64,000 nt of DNA. It comes from Mammaliicoccus sp. Marseille-Q6498 (GTDB lineage Bacteria; Bacillota; Bacilli; Staphylococcales; Staphylococcaceae). The first letter of the stretch is position 1. Each line of letters begins with the position of its first letter. The stretch is from the NCBI RefSeq assembly GCF_946151045.1, contig NZ_CAMGYY010000002.1, positions 62,001 through 126,000 of the forward strand. Direction: 5' to 3'. A program made the position numbers and the translations under genes. A model generated the notes under the pieces. It did no database searches. It saw nothing but the letters and a program-made list of their open reading frames with translations, and had not been told where the DNA came from. Shown here in pieces: positions 1-9,945 of this stretch.

Positions 1-1
1 A

Positions 2-625
2 TTTAGTGAAGCCATTCAAATTGATATACAAACAAAAGGTGCGTTCCCTAAATTTGGTGCACCAGACGGAACAATAACGAAAAATGCTGTTATAGAAAAT
101 TGTTATTTTGGAAATTCTGGAGATAAAAATATGTCTGCATGGAATCGAGGAATAGGTTCACATGCAAGTATGTATGATTGTTTCTATGAAAACATCCATA
201 TACAAAATAACACTTTTGAAGGATTAGGGGATTATGCTATAACATTACTCAAATCTAAAGCAACAACAGTTACGAATAATACATTCATCGATTGTGAAGG
301 CGGCATTCGCTATCATGCTGTACCAACTGGAAAATACTCATTAGATATCAATAAAGTTGATAGAGGCGCTCAAGCAGGCTCTACGTTACTTATAGGGCAT
401 AATACATTTAAAAATATAAAATCTAAACAAAGTATATTAATTAAGAGTTATGAAGATGCGATAAATAAAGATATTTATATATATCATAATCATTTTACAG
501 ATCAACAATCCGATAAAATACAATTTATCAACACTGCGGATATTTATTTGTTAAATAATATCAATTTATCTCAAATTAAACAGAAGAATGTAGAAGGATT
601 AAAAGAAATTTCTAAAACAATATAA
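2..625 (+). CDS. Right-handed beta-helix protein, C-terminal part (5' end outside window)
   Basis: The reading frame is open from the first bases of the window, so this is the C-terminal ~207 residues of a longer protein. It shows the repeating pattern of parallel beta-helix proteins: short blocks such as NNTF, NTFIDCEGGI, GHNTFKN and YHNHF, spaced about 20-30 residues apart with Asn ladders. Such folds occur in pectate-lyase-like and glycosyl hydrolase 28-like proteins acting on polysaccharides. No catalytic residue can be assigned, so the substrate is unknown. An internal Met at 131 is not a credible start because the upstream codons continue the same pattern. A terminator follows the stop codon. 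The fold assignment is fairly secure; the function is not. Confidence 0.65.
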   Translation, partial: FSEAIQIDIQTKGAFPKFGAPDGTITKNAVIENCYFGNSGDKNMSAWNRGIGSHASMYDCFYENIHIQNNTFEGLGDYAITLLKSKATTVTNNTFIDCEGGIRYHAVPTGKYSLDINKVDRGAQAGSTLLIGHNTFKNIKSKQSILIKSYEDAINKDIYIYHNHFTDQQSDKIQFINTADIYLLNNINLSQIKQKNVEGLKEISKTI

Positions 626-632
626 TAAGGAA

Positions 633-673
633 AAAAGAGAAACGAAGCGTAGGTGCTTCATTTCTCTTTTTTT
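633..673. terminator. Bidirectional terminator between beta-helix gene and pheA
   Basis: A 16-bp stem with one mismatch (arms 633-648 and 655-670) encloses a 6-base loop. It is flanked by an A-run on the left and a T-run on the right. It can serve both the plus-strand beta-helix gene and the minus-strand pheA, which converge here. Confidence 0.8.
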
Positions 674-676
674 ATA

Positions 677-1489
677 TTAAATATCTTTATTAAAATTACC
701 TAACACATTTACTTTGAAATCAAGTGTTTTTAAAATTGTGATGACTTTTTGCATTTCTTCATCGTTTGTACTGCGATCAGCTTGAACGAAGAAATGGTAC
801 ATGCCTAGTTGTGTTTTTAATGGACGTGATTCAATCCATGAAAGGTTGATGTTAAATAATGCAAATGCGTTTAATATGCTCGCTAACAAACCTGGTTTGT
901 CTTCGGCAGGTGTGATAAGCAATATACTATCAGTTGCATTGATTACAGGTTTACTTTGTGATGATAATATTAAAAATCTTGTCGTGTTATGTGGATAGTC
1001 TTCAATATGTGTTTTGAGTGGCATAACATTTTCGTGACTATCTTCTAATCCGATTGGCGCAATGGCACCTGTATGTTCATCTATTTCATCTAAACTTTGA
1101 ACTGTGCTGTTAGAATAACGATAAGTAAAGTTTTGTTCTTGGATGAATTTTGAAGTTTGATTAATAGCGGGTGCGATAGATACAACTTCTGTTATATCTT
1201 CTAATTTTGTTCCTTTATGTACATATAAAGCAAAGGAAATATCTAAATGTATTTCGTCTATTACGTGAACTTTTTGTTCAGTAAGAGAATCTGCAATGAT
1301 ATTAATCGTACCTTCTATAGAATTTTCAATCGGAGCAATGGCGATACTTTCTTTATCATGCTCTATAGCTTTTACAACTTCATATAAATTTGATTTAGGA
1401 ATATATTCTGTAATGTTTTTTTCGGATTTATAATTTAGCGCAGCCATATGTGAAAACGTTCCTGTTGGCCCAAGGTAATATAACTTCAT
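677..1489 (-). CDS. pheA: Prephenate dehydratase
   Basis: Converts prephenate to phenylpyruvate in phenylalanine synthesis. The protein begins MKLYYLGPTGTFS, typical of stand-alone prephenate dehydratases, and carries the TTRF catalytic-region motif. The C-terminal ~80 residues form an ACT domain with the ESRP motif that binds phenylalanine for feedback inhibition. At 270 residues it is a normal monofunctional length, with no chorismate mutase part. The start at 1489 is preferred over an upstream in-frame start at 1519 because AAGGAAG lies 6 nt before it and the family begins here. It lies 14 nt downstream of nos and is probably cotranscribed with it, the usual staphylococcal pairing. Confidence 0.93.
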   Translation of the reverse strand: MKLYYLGPTGTFSHMAALNYKSEKNITEYIPKSNLYEVVKAIEHDKESIAIAPIENSIEGTINIIADSLTEQKVHVIDEIHLDISFALYVHKGTKLEDITEVVSIAPAINQTSKFIQEQNFTYRYSNSTVQSLDEIDEHTGAIAPIGLEDSHENVMPLKTHIEDYPHNTTRFLILSSQSKPVINATDSILLITPAEDKPGLLASILNAFALFNINLSWIESRPLKTQLGMYHFFVQADRSTNDEEMQKVITILKTLDFKVNVLGNFNKDI

Positions 1490-1503
1490 ATGATACTTCC
1501 TTT

Positions 1504-2562
1504 CTAATGAAATGGACACGTATTACTTTTTTTCTTATATAAAAAATTAGGACTTCTAGTTTCGTTATCATAGCCTTTATGATAATTGTGAACGAGTGAA
1601 GGAGACAGTGGGGGTGCTAACCAACTCCATTTACCTGTAACTTTTCTATCAGCCAACGCTTCATTTTCCTCGAATTTCTTAAACTGTTTAGAAGCGGTAT
1701 AGTGATCGATTATAGATACACCAGACTGTTTAAATGAATGGTAAACAGCGTAATTGAATTCAACTAAAGCTCGATCTCTCCAAAAAGTTGTCGTTGTTGA
1801 CGTATCTAAATCAAAAGATTCGGCAATGTCTTTTAGTTTATTGTAGCGATAGTCATCTGTAAAATTTCTAACCCCGATTTCAGTCTCCATATACCAACCG
1901 TTAAATGGCGCAGTATGATAATAAAGGCCACCAATTTCTAAATCCATATTAGAAATAATGGGAACGGCATACCATTTCAAACCAAGTTGCTCTAATTTAG
2001 GATAATGATCATGCTTAATCAATACTTCTTTAATCAAACCTTCTGGGTAAGTATGATATTTTAAAGAACCATTGTTGATACGATAAATTAATGGCAAAAT
2101 ATCAAAGTCTGTTTTATCACTTTGCCAATTTAAATGTTGCGCAAGCTTAGTCGTATCAAATGACTTCGGATCACCACTATCTTCATAGCCAGCATATCTT
2201 ATAAGTTGTTCGTTCTTAATTTCAATATCATTCGAATAGATGCTTATTAAAGGTCTGATTTTACCTTGATTAGTTGCAATCTTAATATGGTCCTCGATAG
2301 AATCGACAAATTTAGATTCATCCTTAATATGACGTAAATCTCTAACCATTAATTTATCCCAGAAAAGTCTTCCAATACAACGGTTAGAATTACGCCAAGC
2401 AACTTTAGCACCATACATGAGTTCTTCAGTCGTATGTGTATAAGTATTTGTTTCATTAATTTCATCAGTTATTTCTTGAATGCGTTGCTCTGTTATAACT
2501 TCTTTTATATTTAATTCTTTATGCATTTCTTTAATAAAAGCAGTCGCTTTATCTCGTAACAT
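1504..2562 (-). CDS. nos: Bacterial nitric oxide synthase oxygenase
   Basis: Heme- and tetrahydrofolate/biopterin-dependent oxygenase that makes nitric oxide from L-arginine using an external reductase. The [10 protein letters not shown] motif supplies the cysteine heme ligand (Cys62 counted from the chosen start). The region around [12 protein letters not shown] contains the conserved Glu that binds arginine. At 352 residues it is the size of bacterial oxygenase-only enzymes; the mammalian reductase domain is absent. An in-frame GTG lies two codons upstream, but the AGAGGTG ribosome site overlaps it and is correctly spaced for the ATG at 2562. It is followed by pheA. In other bacteria this enzyme is linked to oxidative-stress tolerance and respiration. 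Confidence 0.95.
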   Translation of the reverse strand: MLRDKATAFIKEMHKELNIKEVITEQRIQEITDEINETNTYTHTTEELMYGAKVAWRNSNRCIGRLFWDKLMVRDLRHIKDESKFVDSIEDHIKIATNQGKIRPLISIYSNDIEIKNEQLIRYAGYEDSGDPKSFDTTKLAQHLNWQSDKTDFDILPLIYRINNGSLKYHTYPEGLIKEVLIKHDHYPKLEQLGLKWYAVPIISNMDLEIGGLYYHTAPFNGWYMETEIGVRNFTDDYRYNKLKDIAESFDLDTSTTTTFWRDRALVEFNYAVYHSFKQSGVSIIDHYTASKQFKKFEENEALADRKVTGKWSWLAPPLSPSLVHNYHKGYDNETRSPNFLYKKKSNTCPFH

Positions 2563-2689
2563 ATTCACACCTCTATGTACTAGTATAAGCGACTGCTAAC
2601 TTTTGACAATATATGATTTATGACAATTTTTTTTAATTTTTAACGATAAATAAAAAAAGTAGTTTTAATTACGGTTTACTGATGATAAA

Positions 2690-2923
2690 TTCTAACGACC
2701 ATTATTCGGAATTGTGACCGTTAGCGAGTTCTAACGACCATTATTCAGAATTGTGACCGTTAGCGGGTTCTAACGACCATTATTCGGAATTGTGACCGTT
2801 AGCGAGTTCTAACGACCATTATTCAGAATTGTGACCGTTAGCGGGTTCTAACGACCATTATTCAGAATTGTGACCGTTAGCGGGTTCTAACGACCATTAT
2901 TCAGAATTGTGACCGTTAGCGTT
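2690..2923. repeat. R1 palindromic tandem array, 6 units of 39 bp
   Basis: Six head-to-tail units start at 2690, 2729, 2768, 2807, 2846 and 2885. Each has outer arms CTAACG and CGTTAG, inner blocks CCATTATTC and GAATTGTG around a TTCGGAA or TTCAGAA centre, and a short GAG/GGG linker. Units differ mainly at the G/A central base and in the linker. The array fills the gap between the end of hisI and the upstream region of nos. This is one of several arrays of this family in the window. All three frames are closed, so it is not coding. Confidence 0.95.
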
Positions 2924-2941
2924 CTCAACTGTCGTATCTCT

Positions 2942-3574
2942 TTACCAATTATCTACATCTTTTCGTTCGCCTTTAAAGTTTCCGGATTTGTTATGGCGTT
3001 CTTTTAATACTGCTTTTACTTCTTCGATTTTCACGCCTCTGTCATGTAATAAAACAAAGAGGTGATATAAGACGTCTGCTACTTCGTTTGTAAGTTCTAA
3101 ATTATCGTGTTTCATTGCTGCGATGACGACTTCAAATGATTCTTCACCGTATTTTTTCGTGATTTTATCGATGCCTTCTTTTAAAAGGTAGTTTGTATAG
3201 GATTTTGAATTGTTTGAATCGACGCTTTGTTGAATTGTTTCTTCTAATGATTCGATTGTAAAAGGTTCATCAGTTTTGAAACAACTTTGGCTACCTGTAT
3301 GACAAGTAGGGCCGTCTGGGTTTACTTGAATCAATATTGTGTCTTGGTCACAGTCTAATTTAATATCTATTACGTGTTGATAATTTTTAGAGCTTTCTCC
3401 TTTTTTCCATAAACGTTCTTTGCTTCTTGAATAAAACCAGCAAACTTTATCTTGAACTGTTAAGTTATAAGCTTCTTCATTCATATAACCTAGCATGAGT
3501 ACTTGGCCAGTTTTGTAATGTTGCAAAATTGCAGGTATTAGACCTTTAGAAAAATCAGGTGTTAATGGGCTCAT
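2942..3574 (-). CDS. hisI: Bifunctional phosphoribosyl-AMP cyclohydrolase / phosphoribosyl-ATP pyrophosphatase
   Basis: Catalyses steps 2 and 3 of histidine synthesis. The N-terminal ~110 residues are the cyclohydrolase, with the zinc-site region CWFYSRSK and DCDQD followed by CHTGSQSCF. The C-terminal ~90 residues are the pyrophosphatase, with KYGEESFEVVIAA and the NEVADVLYH helix. The fused HisIE form of 210 residues is usual in staphylococci. It is the last gene of the his operon and overlaps hisF by 4 nt at ATGA. A repeat array follows the stop codon, and no separate classical terminator is seen. Confidence 0.95.
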   Translation of the reverse strand: MSPLTPDFSKGLIPAILQHYKTGQVLMLGYMNEEAYNLTVQDKVCWFYSRSKERLWKKGESSKNYQHVIDIKLDCDQDTILIQVNPDGPTCHTGSQSCFKTDEPFTIESLEETIQQSVDSNNSKSYTNYLLKEGIDKITKKYGEESFEVVIAAMKHDNLELTNEVADVLYHLFVLLHDRGVKIEEVKAVLKERHNKSGNFKGERKDVDNW

Positions 3575-4329
3575 CTTACATTCACTCCTTCACTAGCTAA
3601 ATGTGTTTTGACAGCTTGTATCGTTGTTTCTTTGTCATGGAAAATACTAGCTGCTAGTCCTGCAGAGACATCTGTAGATTTAAATAAATCAACAAAATGT
3701 TGGCTGTTTCCTCCGCCACCAGAAGCGATAACAGGTATCGTTACAAGTTTCGCAATGTTATTTAATAACTTATGATCGAATCCTTGTTTTACGCCATCAT
3801 AGTCCATACTTGTAACGAGTAGTTCACCAGCGCCGAGTTCTTCGACTTCTTTAACCCAATCAAGAACTCGTTTATCTGTTCTTTGTTTGCCACCATGTGT
3901 GTAACAATACCAATCTTGATTGTCTGGTTCCCATTGTGCATCTATAGCGATACAAATACATTGTTTACCAAATTTATCACTTGCTTGTTTAATAAATTCA
4001 GGATTACGCAATGCGCTTGAGTTTAATGAAATTTTATCTGCCCCGTGGTTAAGAAGTGAGGAAATATCATCAAGTGTACTGATTCCGCCACCAATTGTAA
4101 GCGGGATGAATAATTTTGAAGCTGTTTCTGTAATAATATCAAGCATCATTTGATGACCATTCTCAGTTTTTGAAATATCTAAAAAAACGAGTTCATCTGC
4201 TTCTTCATTATTATAGTATTCAGCTAAATTAACAGGGTTACCGATATCTCTTAAACCTTTAAATTTTATCCCTTTGACTACACGGCCATCTTTAACATCG
4301 AGACAAGGAATGATTCTCTTTTTGATCAT
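3571..4329 (-). CDS. hisF: Imidazole glycerol phosphate synthase, cyclase subunit
   Basis: TIM-barrel cyclase that uses ammonia delivered by HisH to convert PRFAR to imidazole glycerol phosphate and AICAR. It begins [18 protein letters not shown], and a conserved Asp occurs in both half-barrels (CLDVKDG and AIDAQ). TIGGGIS and VIASGGGG are the two phosphate-binding loops. The start at 4329 has a GGGAGGG site 6 nt upstream, so an extension to 4344 is unlikely. Overlaps hisA by 4 nt. Normal length at 252 residues. Confidence 0.96.
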   Translation of the reverse strand: MIKKRIIPCLDVKDGRVVKGIKFKGLRDIGNPVNLAEYYNNEEADELVFLDISKTENGHQMMLDIITETASKLFIPLTIGGGISTLDDISSLLNHGADKISLNSSALRNPEFIKQASDKFGKQCICIAIDAQWEPDNQDWYCYTHGGKQRTDKRVLDWVKEVEELGAGELLVTSMDYDGVKQGFDHKLLNNIAKLVTIPVIASGGGGNSQHFVDLFKSTDVSAGLAASIFHDKETTIQAVKTHLASEGVNVR

Positions 4330-5030
4330 GAGATACCCTCCCAAAATGCATCAGTATTTGCAGCTTTTCCTACAATCGCAGCATGAACATTTAAGCTTTC
4401 TAATTTATCAATGTCTTCTTTATTTCTTATGCCACCTGAAGCGACAATAGGAATTGAAGTTGCTTCTACTAATTGACCTGTTAATTCAAAATTCGGTCCA
4501 GATAATTTACCGTCTTTAGATATGTCAGTATAAATAATGCCGCCTAAAGGTAATCCGTCAATTTTTTTAATAAAATCAAATAAATTTAAACCAGCATCAT
4601 CAATCCAGCCATTTAATTTAATTTCTTCTACATAAGCATCTACTGATAAATATATTTTATTAGGAAATTGTTCTGTTATTTGTGTTAACCACTCTAAATC
4701 TTGAATGCCTTTTGTACCAACGATGATATATTGAATACCTTTATCGAAATAAGATTGGATTGTTTCAATTGTTCTTATGCCACCGCCAACTTCGATAGGT
4801 AAATCTGTTAATTGTACAAGTTGCTCTATGTAGTCTGATTCAGTTGGTTGTTGATTTTTAGCACCGATTAAATCGATAACATGAATTCTAGAAACACGTT
4901 CAAACTGTGAGTAAAATTTGATTGCTTCTTCAGCTGTACGATTCATTGCTTCTTTAGAATCATATTTACCTTCAGTTAATCGCACGCTTGTTGAGTCTAT
5001 TAAGTCAATTGCTGGCCATATTTCAATCAT
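4326..5030 (-). CDS. hisA: ProFAR isomerase (HisA)
   Basis: 1-(5-phosphoribosyl)-5-[(5-phosphoribosylamino)methylideneamino]imidazole-4-carboxamide isomerase, step 4 of histidine synthesis. A TIM barrel homologous to HisF, with [14 protein letters not shown] at the N-terminus (catalytic Asp), VGGGIR as the first phosphate-binding loop, [14 protein letters not shown] with the second Asp, and VASGGIR as the second phosphate loop. At 234 residues it is normal in length. It sits in the fixed his operon order and overlaps hisH by 8 nt. Confidence 0.95.
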   Translation of the reverse strand: MIEIWPAIDLIDSTSVRLTEGKYDSKEAMNRTAEEAIKFYSQFERVSRIHVIDLIGAKNQQPTESDYIEQLVQLTDLPIEVGGGIRTIETIQSYFDKGIQYIIVGTKGIQDLEWLTQITEQFPNKIYLSVDAYVEEIKLNGWIDDAGLNLFDFIKKIDGLPLGGIIYTDISKDGKLSGPNFELTGQLVEATSIPIVASGGIRNKEDIDKLESLNVHAAIVGKAANTDAFWEGIS

Positions 5031-5604
5031 TTAAAAAACCTTCTTTCAATGCTTGATCTAATATTTGAAGTCCATAGTCACCGCTTTTTTCAGGGTGGAA
5101 TTGAATACCTATAATATTCTTTTGTTGAACGATAGCTGTGATTGGTTGTCCATAGTCAGCAGTTGCTACGATAGGTAATGGTGTAGAAACGTGATATGAA
5201 TGTATAAAATAAACATCTTTATTTAATAATGGATGCTTACTTTGTAATGTATTCCAACCTAGATGAGGAACAGGGTAGGGACTTTCAATAGGAATAACTT
5301 TACCTTCAAGTATACCTAGACCATCTGTTGATCCTTCTTCACTAAAATCAAAAAGTACTTGCATACCTAAACAAATACCAATAATACGATGTGTATCTTT
5401 AATTTCATAAATGATTTTATCTAAACCACTTTTTTGTAATTGCTGCATGGCATCTTTAAAGTGTCCTACGCCTGGTAAAATAACATGTGTACTATTTTTA
5501 ATTTTTTCTTCATCGGAAGTAAGTTCTGCTTCATAACCTAAATGAATTAAAGCACGTTCGATATTTTTTATGTTTCCTAATCCATAATCGATTATGGCGA
5601 TCAT
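5023..5604 (-). CDS. hisH: Imidazole glycerol phosphate synthase, glutaminase subunit
   Basis: Class I glutamine amidotransferase that supplies ammonia to HisF. Starts [14 protein letters not shown], has the PGVGHF oxyanion-side loop and the nucleophile motif GICLGMQ, and ends with the catalytic His-Glu pair in IQFHPEKSG. At 193 residues it is complete. An AAGGGTG ribosome site lies 7 nt before the start. It lies between hisB and hisA with short overlaps on both sides, consistent with translational coupling to its partner subunit genes. Confidence 0.96.
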   Translation of the reverse strand: MIAIIDYGLGNIKNIERALIHLGYEAELTSDEEKIKNSTHVILPGVGHFKDAMQQLQKSGLDKIIYEIKDTHRIIGICLGMQVLFDFSEEGSTDGLGILEGKVIPIESPYPVPHLGWNTLQSKHPLLNKDVYFIHSYHVSTPLPIVATADYGQPITAIVQQKNIIGIQFHPEKSGDYGLQILDQALKEGFLND

Positions 5605-6179
5605 TCGATCACACCCTTAGAAGAAGGGATGCCAGCATAATCACTTTCACTTAAAGCAATTTTGAGACTTCTAGCAAATGCTTTGAATATCGCTTCAATT
5701 TCATGATGTGTATTGCCGCCTCTAATTAAATCTACATGCGTCGTTAATCTTGCATTGATTACGAGCGCTCTGAAAAATTCTTCTACAAGTTCAGTATCAA
5801 ATGTACCTACTTTTTCGCGAGAGAACGTTGCATTAAATGATAAAAATGGACGACCACTAATGTCTGTTACAACTCGAGCTAACGTTTCATCCATAGGAAT
5901 ATAAAATGAACCATATCTAGTGAAAGATTTTTTATCTTTAACAGCTTCAAGTAATAATTGACCGATTACGATACCAATATCTTCAACTGTGTGATGATCA
6001 TCGACATACGTATCACCTTCGACATCGATATTTAACGATATGCCACTATGAAAAGTAAATAAAGTTAACATGTGATCTAAAAATCCAACACCTGTATTGA
6101 TTTTAGATGCTTCATTATTTAATGATAGCTGTATATTGATTTTTGTTTCTTCAGTTGATCTTTGTTTTTGATAAGTCAT
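5601..6179 (-). CDS. hisB: Imidazoleglycerol-phosphate dehydratase
   Basis: Manganese-dependent dehydratase, step 6 of histidine synthesis. The two internally duplicated metal-binding motifs are visible: GFLDHML with HHTVEDIG, and HEIEAIFKAFARSLK. Monofunctional at 192 residues, without the phosphatase domain found in enterobacteria. The start at 6179 follows GGAGG with 7-nt spacing; a longer frame to 6203 lacks a site. Overlaps the 3' end of hisC by 29 nt. Confidence 0.95.
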   Translation of the reverse strand: MTYQKQRSTEETKINIQLSLNNEASKINTGVGFLDHMLTLFTFHSGISLNIDVEGDTYVDDHHTVEDIGIVIGQLLLEAVKDKKSFTRYGSFYIPMDETLARVVTDISGRPFLSFNATFSREKVGTFDTELVEEFFRALVINARLTTHVDLIRGGNTHHEIEAIFKAFARSLKIALSESDYAGIPSSKGVIE

Positions 6180-7161
6180 ATTGCATCCTCCACTCTTTAA
6201 CAACTTTTTCTAATTCATCAAGTTCTGTTTCAGTAGCTATTGAATAGCGAACTGTATGATTCATATTTGGTTCATCATAAAATCTTGGGTAAAAACCGTG
6301 ATCATAAATATATTGACCAAGATTTTTAGCTAAGTCTCCGTAAGTTAATACAAAGTTTGATTTTGATGGAAGTACATGAATAATATCACTTACATTGTCA
6401 TTAAAAATGCTTCTTAGTTGAACACATAATTGACGTTGTCTTTTAAGTAATGATTGAACATGTTGTTTATCATCAAAAAGTGATTTAGCAATATTTAAAG
6501 TTAATGTATTTAATGGATAAGGATGCGCGATACTATTTAATGTGTTAATAGTCTTTTCAGTAGATATCACGATTCCAATTCTTAATCCTGCTAAAGCAAA
6601 AGCTTTACTTAACGTGCGCATTTGAATGACGTGATCTTGTAATTCGATTGAATAATCATCCCCAAAATCTAAATAAGCTTCATCAATTACAAAGTAACCA
6701 CCAATTTCTTTCATTAATTCAGAAATAGCATTTAGAAACGCATCAGAGTATTGAATGCCTGACGGGTTATGTGGCACACTCATAATAAAAAATGCTGGTT
6801 TAATGCGTTTAATTTCGGATAATATTTTATCTAGTGAAAATGTATAATCAGGTTCTGCATCTACATAATAGATAGGTCGTTTAATTTGATTAGCATAAGC
6901 TGTATACATAAAGAAATCTGGATTGAGCGTTAATACAGGTCCATCTGGTAATGCAATCATACACTTTTGAATCCATTCATCAGAGCCGTTCGCTGCCGAA
7001 ACTTGTTTAGGAGATAAGTTGTAGTAATTTGCATATGATTGTATGAATGCGTCATATTCTTGATCTGGATAAAAATTAAAATTAGCATTGGATATGATTT
7101 CACGTAATGCATCATCTTCCAGAGCGGGTATTGGGCTTTCATTTTTGTTAATTCTTATCAT
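6151..7161 (-). CDS. hisC: Histidinol-phosphate aminotransferase
   Basis: Fold-type I PLP aminotransferase for step 7 of histidine synthesis. Visible motifs: NKNESPIP at the N-terminus, NGSDEWI, SVPHNPSG, DEAYLDF for cofactor ring binding, and RTLSKAFALAGLRIG with the PLP-lysine. At 336 residues it is at the short end of the family, as expected for staphylococci. An AAGGAG site precedes the ATG by 9 nt. It is separated from hisD by only 3 nt. Confidence 0.93.
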   Translation of the reverse strand: MIRINKNESPIPALEDDALREIISNANFNFYPDQEYDAFIQSYANYYNLSPKQVSAANGSDEWIQKCMIALPDGPVLTLNPDFFMYTAYANQIKRPIYYVDAEPDYTFSLDKILSEIKRIKPAFFIMSVPHNPSGIQYSDAFLNAISELMKEIGGYFVIDEAYLDFGDDYSIELQDHVIQMRTLSKAFALAGLRIGIVISTEKTINTLNSIAHPYPLNTLTLNIAKSLFDDKQHVQSLLKRQRQLCVQLRSIFNDNVSDIIHVLPSKSNFVLTYGDLAKNLGQYIYDHGFYPRFYDEPNMNHTVRYSIATETELDELEKVVKEWRMQYDLSKTKIN

Positions 7162-7164
7162 CTT

Positions 7165-8421
7165 TCACGACTCCTTGTTGTTAGATAATCTCACTTCGAG
7201 TGATTGTTTATGTTGATACAATCCTTCTTCATCAGCTATTTGAATTGCGCTAGGTGCAATTTCTTGGAAAGCATGTTCATCTAAATGAATAACAGAGTGA
7301 CTTGTTAAGAAATCATTAACAGTTAATCCGTTTGAAAATCTTGCTGTTTGATCAGTAGGTAGAACATGGCTTGGTCCAGCAGAATAATCTCCAATTGCTT
7401 CAGGAGAATATTGACCTAAGAACATTGCGCCGACATATTTAATTTTACCTAAATATATGTTTGGTTCTGTCGTTTGAATAGATAAATGTTCTGGCGCGAT
7501 ATAATTTACAACTTCTATTGTTTCATTAACATCCGTCGTCAAAATAGGATAATGATAATTTTGTATACTTTTTTCTATTATGTCTTTTCTAGGTGCGGCA
7601 TCAATCGCTTGTTGTAATTTTTGATTTACTTTTGTTAAAAATGATTGATCAGTTGAAATAAGAAATGTTCGAGCTTGCTCATCATGTTCTGCTTGAGCTA
7701 ATATATCTTGAATAATATAGTCTACGTTTGAATGTTCATCAGCAATTAACGCTATTTCACTAGGTCCGGCAATTTGATCTATACCGACAATGCCATATAG
7801 CAATTGTTTACTTAATGAGACAAATTGATTACCGGGACCAACGATTTTATCTACTTTAGGTATCGTTTCAGTTCCGTATGCTAGTGCGGCAATACTTTGT
7901 GCACCACCAACTTGGAATACACGGTCTACGCCTGTAATGTGACATGCTGCTAAAATAGCAGGGTTGATGCCATCTTTTTGAGGAGGGGTAACGACTATAA
8001 TTTCATTAACGTTAGCAACTTTTGCAAGTGTAGCTGTCATTAAAACTGTTGATGGGTAACTTGCTTTACCGCCCGGCACATAAATGCCGACTTTTTCGAT
8101 AGGGTGGTATAGCTGAAAAGTTTGGCCTGTTGTAACATTTTCATGTTTAATTTTTTGTTGAAAAGCTTTAATTTGTTCATGACTTTTTTCAAGTGCTGAC
8201 TTTAATTCTTTAGAAATTAAATTGATGCTATTTTTTATTTCGTGTTGAGGCACTTCGAGTTGATCTAAATTAACTTTGTCAAATTGCTCATTATACTTAA
8301 ATAAAGCTTGGTCTTTATTTTCTTGAACATCTTGAATGATATTTCTTACACTTTCAATGTGTTGATTGTCTGTTACACGATCTTGTTCAAATTGAGTTAT
8401 AAATTGTGATTTAGATAGCAT
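7165..8421 (-). CDS. hisD: Histidinol dehydrogenase
   Basis: Zinc-dependent NAD enzyme that oxidises histidinol to histidine in the last two steps. Motifs include YVPGGKASYPSTVLM, VGGAQSIAALAYGTETIPKV, the metal-binding region QAEHDEQA, and GAMFLGQYSPEAIGDYSAGP with the catalytic and zinc ligands. 418 residues. The start at 8421 has GGGGTG 7 nt upstream and is preferred to the in-frame start at 8436. Overlaps hisG by 11 nt. Confidence 0.95.
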   Translation of the reverse strand: MLSKSQFITQFEQDRVTDNQHIESVRNIIQDVQENKDQALFKYNEQFDKVNLDQLEVPQHEIKNSINLISKELKSALEKSHEQIKAFQQKIKHENVTTGQTFQLYHPIEKVGIYVPGGKASYPSTVLMTATLAKVANVNEIIVVTPPQKDGINPAILAACHITGVDRVFQVGGAQSIAALAYGTETIPKVDKIVGPGNQFVSLSKQLLYGIVGIDQIAGPSEIALIADEHSNVDYIIQDILAQAEHDEQARTFLISTDQSFLTKVNQKLQQAIDAAPRKDIIEKSIQNYHYPILTTDVNETIEVVNYIAPEHLSIQTTEPNIYLGKIKYVGAMFLGQYSPEAIGDYSAGPSHVLPTDQTARFSNGLTVNDFLTSHSVIHLDEHAFQEIAPSAIQIADEEGLYQHKQSLEVRLSNNKES

Positions 8422-9028
8422 TAATAGACACCCCAATTTCTTCTATAAAAGTTTCTATACTTTCCGATTTACTAAAGAAAGCATGTTTGTTTGTTATAAG
8501 TTTAGCATTAACTTCACCAACAGTTTCCTTTTCAACTAAGCCGTTTGACTTAAGCGTTGTTCCAGTTTGAACGATATCTACAATAGCATCTACCATGTTA
8601 ACAACTGCAGCTAATTCTACTGAGCCAGATAGGGGAATAATTGAAACGTCTTGACCTTTATTTTTAAAATATTTTTTAGTGGTCTTAACATAAGTTGTCG
8701 CAATTCTATTGTATTCCGTAACTTCTGGTTTGCTTGCTACAGAAAAGTGACAAAATCCAAACGGTAAATCTACTAAATTATTAACGTTTAATTTATCTTT
8801 TTCATCAAGAATATCACTACCCGTTATACCGATATCAGCAATGCCTTCCTCGACATAAGTCGGAACGTCGTTACCTTTTACTAAAATAAATCTCACATCT
8901 TCTATTTGAATTTGTAACTTTCTTTCTCTATTGTTTAAAGCTTTTGCCCATTTTTCATTTCCGTTTGAATCTATAAATTGAATAAAGTCCTTTAGTAAGC
9001 GACCTTTACTGAGTGCAACAGTTAACAT
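8411..9028 (-). CDS. hisG: ATP phosphoribosyltransferase catalytic subunit, short form
   Basis: First committed enzyme of histidine synthesis, joining ATP and PRPP. Begins LTVALSKGRL, with GITGSDILDE and the PRPP-binding block VDAIVDIVQTGTTLKSNGL. At 205 residues it is the short form lacking the C-terminal histidine-binding ACT-like domain, so it needs HisZ, which is encoded 9 nt upstream. GGAGG lies 5 nt before the start. Confidence 0.96.
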   Translation of the reverse strand: MLTVALSKGRLLKDFIQFIDSNGNEKWAKALNNRERKLQIQIEDVRFILVKGNDVPTYVEEGIADIGITGSDILDEKDKLNVNNLVDLPFGFCHFSVASKPEVTEYNRIATTYVKTTKKYFKNKGQDVSIIPLSGSVELAAVVNMVDAIVDIVQTGTTLKSNGLVEKETVGEVNAKLITNKHAFFSKSESIETFIEEIGVSINAI

Positions 9029-9037
9029 AAGAACCTC

Positions 9038-9868
9038 CTAATTTAATTGAATACCAAATCCGAATCCTTCAAGCGTTCCACTATAATGTCCACCTGAAGC
9101 GATAGGAATACGGTTATTATTTTGATAAAGCTGTATAAAACTACCTACATAGTAAGATTTCGGTGGCATTGTCGTTATATCAAGATGAATATGATTGATG
9201 CCTGAATCTTCAAGCGTTTTTTTCCAATATTTTAATGATTGATAAGTAGGGTGATTAACATCTGCAAAAGTTGTTAAAAAATCTAACTGTAAATGAGTAG
9301 GTGTTTTTAATAATTGAACGACAGGATGATTTTGAGTAAGCAATTTTGAAATTTTAGAAATATTTCTTTCACTTATCGCGTCAAAAAGTTCTTCACTATG
9401 TTCTTCGTTAGATAACAGTAAATCGAAAAGTTGATAATGACCGATTACAGCGAAATCAACGTTCAAATCTAACTCAGACTGTATGAATTCATAAACAAAT
9501 TCATAACATTCAAGCATATCTTGTCTTTTAGGATTAAATACCTCAACACCTAAATTAGTATAAATATGTTCATTTATAGAAACCGGACCAGCATATGATA
9601 CACGAGACGCTTTTAAATTATATTCACGACTATAGTGTTGAATTTGATCAGTCCAATCATTTCTCAAACTATAAAAAGAATCACCATTCTTCCATATACT
9701 TCTCGTATCAAGACTATTTAAATCATCTTGAGTTAGTTGGTTCCATTGCAATTTTTCTATGAAGTTCATATCGATTACTTCATAATTTCTTTCATTAAAG
9801 AAATTTAAGAACTTTAATTCCTTCTGTTTTCTATTAATAACATCATCTTTATAGCGTACATAATCCAT
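9038..9868 (-). CDS. hisZ: ATP phosphoribosyltransferase regulatory subunit
   Basis: Class II histidyl-tRNA-synthetase-like protein that forms a hetero-octamer with short HisG and confers histidine feedback control. The sequence is divergent, but placement directly before short hisG and features such as the C-terminal IPIASGGHYSGTLEGFGFGI, corresponding to the synthetase motif 3 region, support the call. 276 residues, shorter than most HisZ proteins but, as I recall, typical of staphylococci. First gene of the operon, with GAGGT before the ATG. Confidence 0.9.
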   Translation of the reverse strand: MDYVRYKDDVINRKQKELKFLNFFNERNYEVIDMNFIEKLQWNQLTQDDLNSLDTRSIWKNGDSFYSLRNDWTDQIQHYSREYNLKASRVSYAGPVSINEHIYTNLGVEVFNPKRQDMLECYEFVYEFIQSELDLNVDFAVIGHYQLFDLLLSNEEHSEELFDAISERNISKISKLLTQNHPVVQLLKTPTHLQLDFLTTFADVNHPTYQSLKYWKKTLEDSGINHIHLDITTMPPKSYYVGSFIQLYQNNNRIPIASGGHYSGTLEGFGFGIQLN

Positions 9869-9915
9869 TTTTTAGACCTCGCTTTTATTCTCTACCGAGT
9901 TAAAGTATTTATATA

Positions 9916-9945
9916 ATTATAACAGATACTATAACATGCTTACAA
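9916..9945 (-). promoter_or_regulatory. Candidate SigmaA promoter of the his operon
   Basis: On the minus strand, TTGTAA (9940-9945) and TATAAT (9916-9921) are 18 nt apart and about 50 nt upstream of hisZ. No T-box or other leader RNA is evident between this and hisZ. Confidence 0.4.

Noticed and set aside
1440-1460. CcpA (cre)-like TGAAAACGTT sequence
   Set aside because: It lies inside pheA coding sequence and lacks the matching right half.
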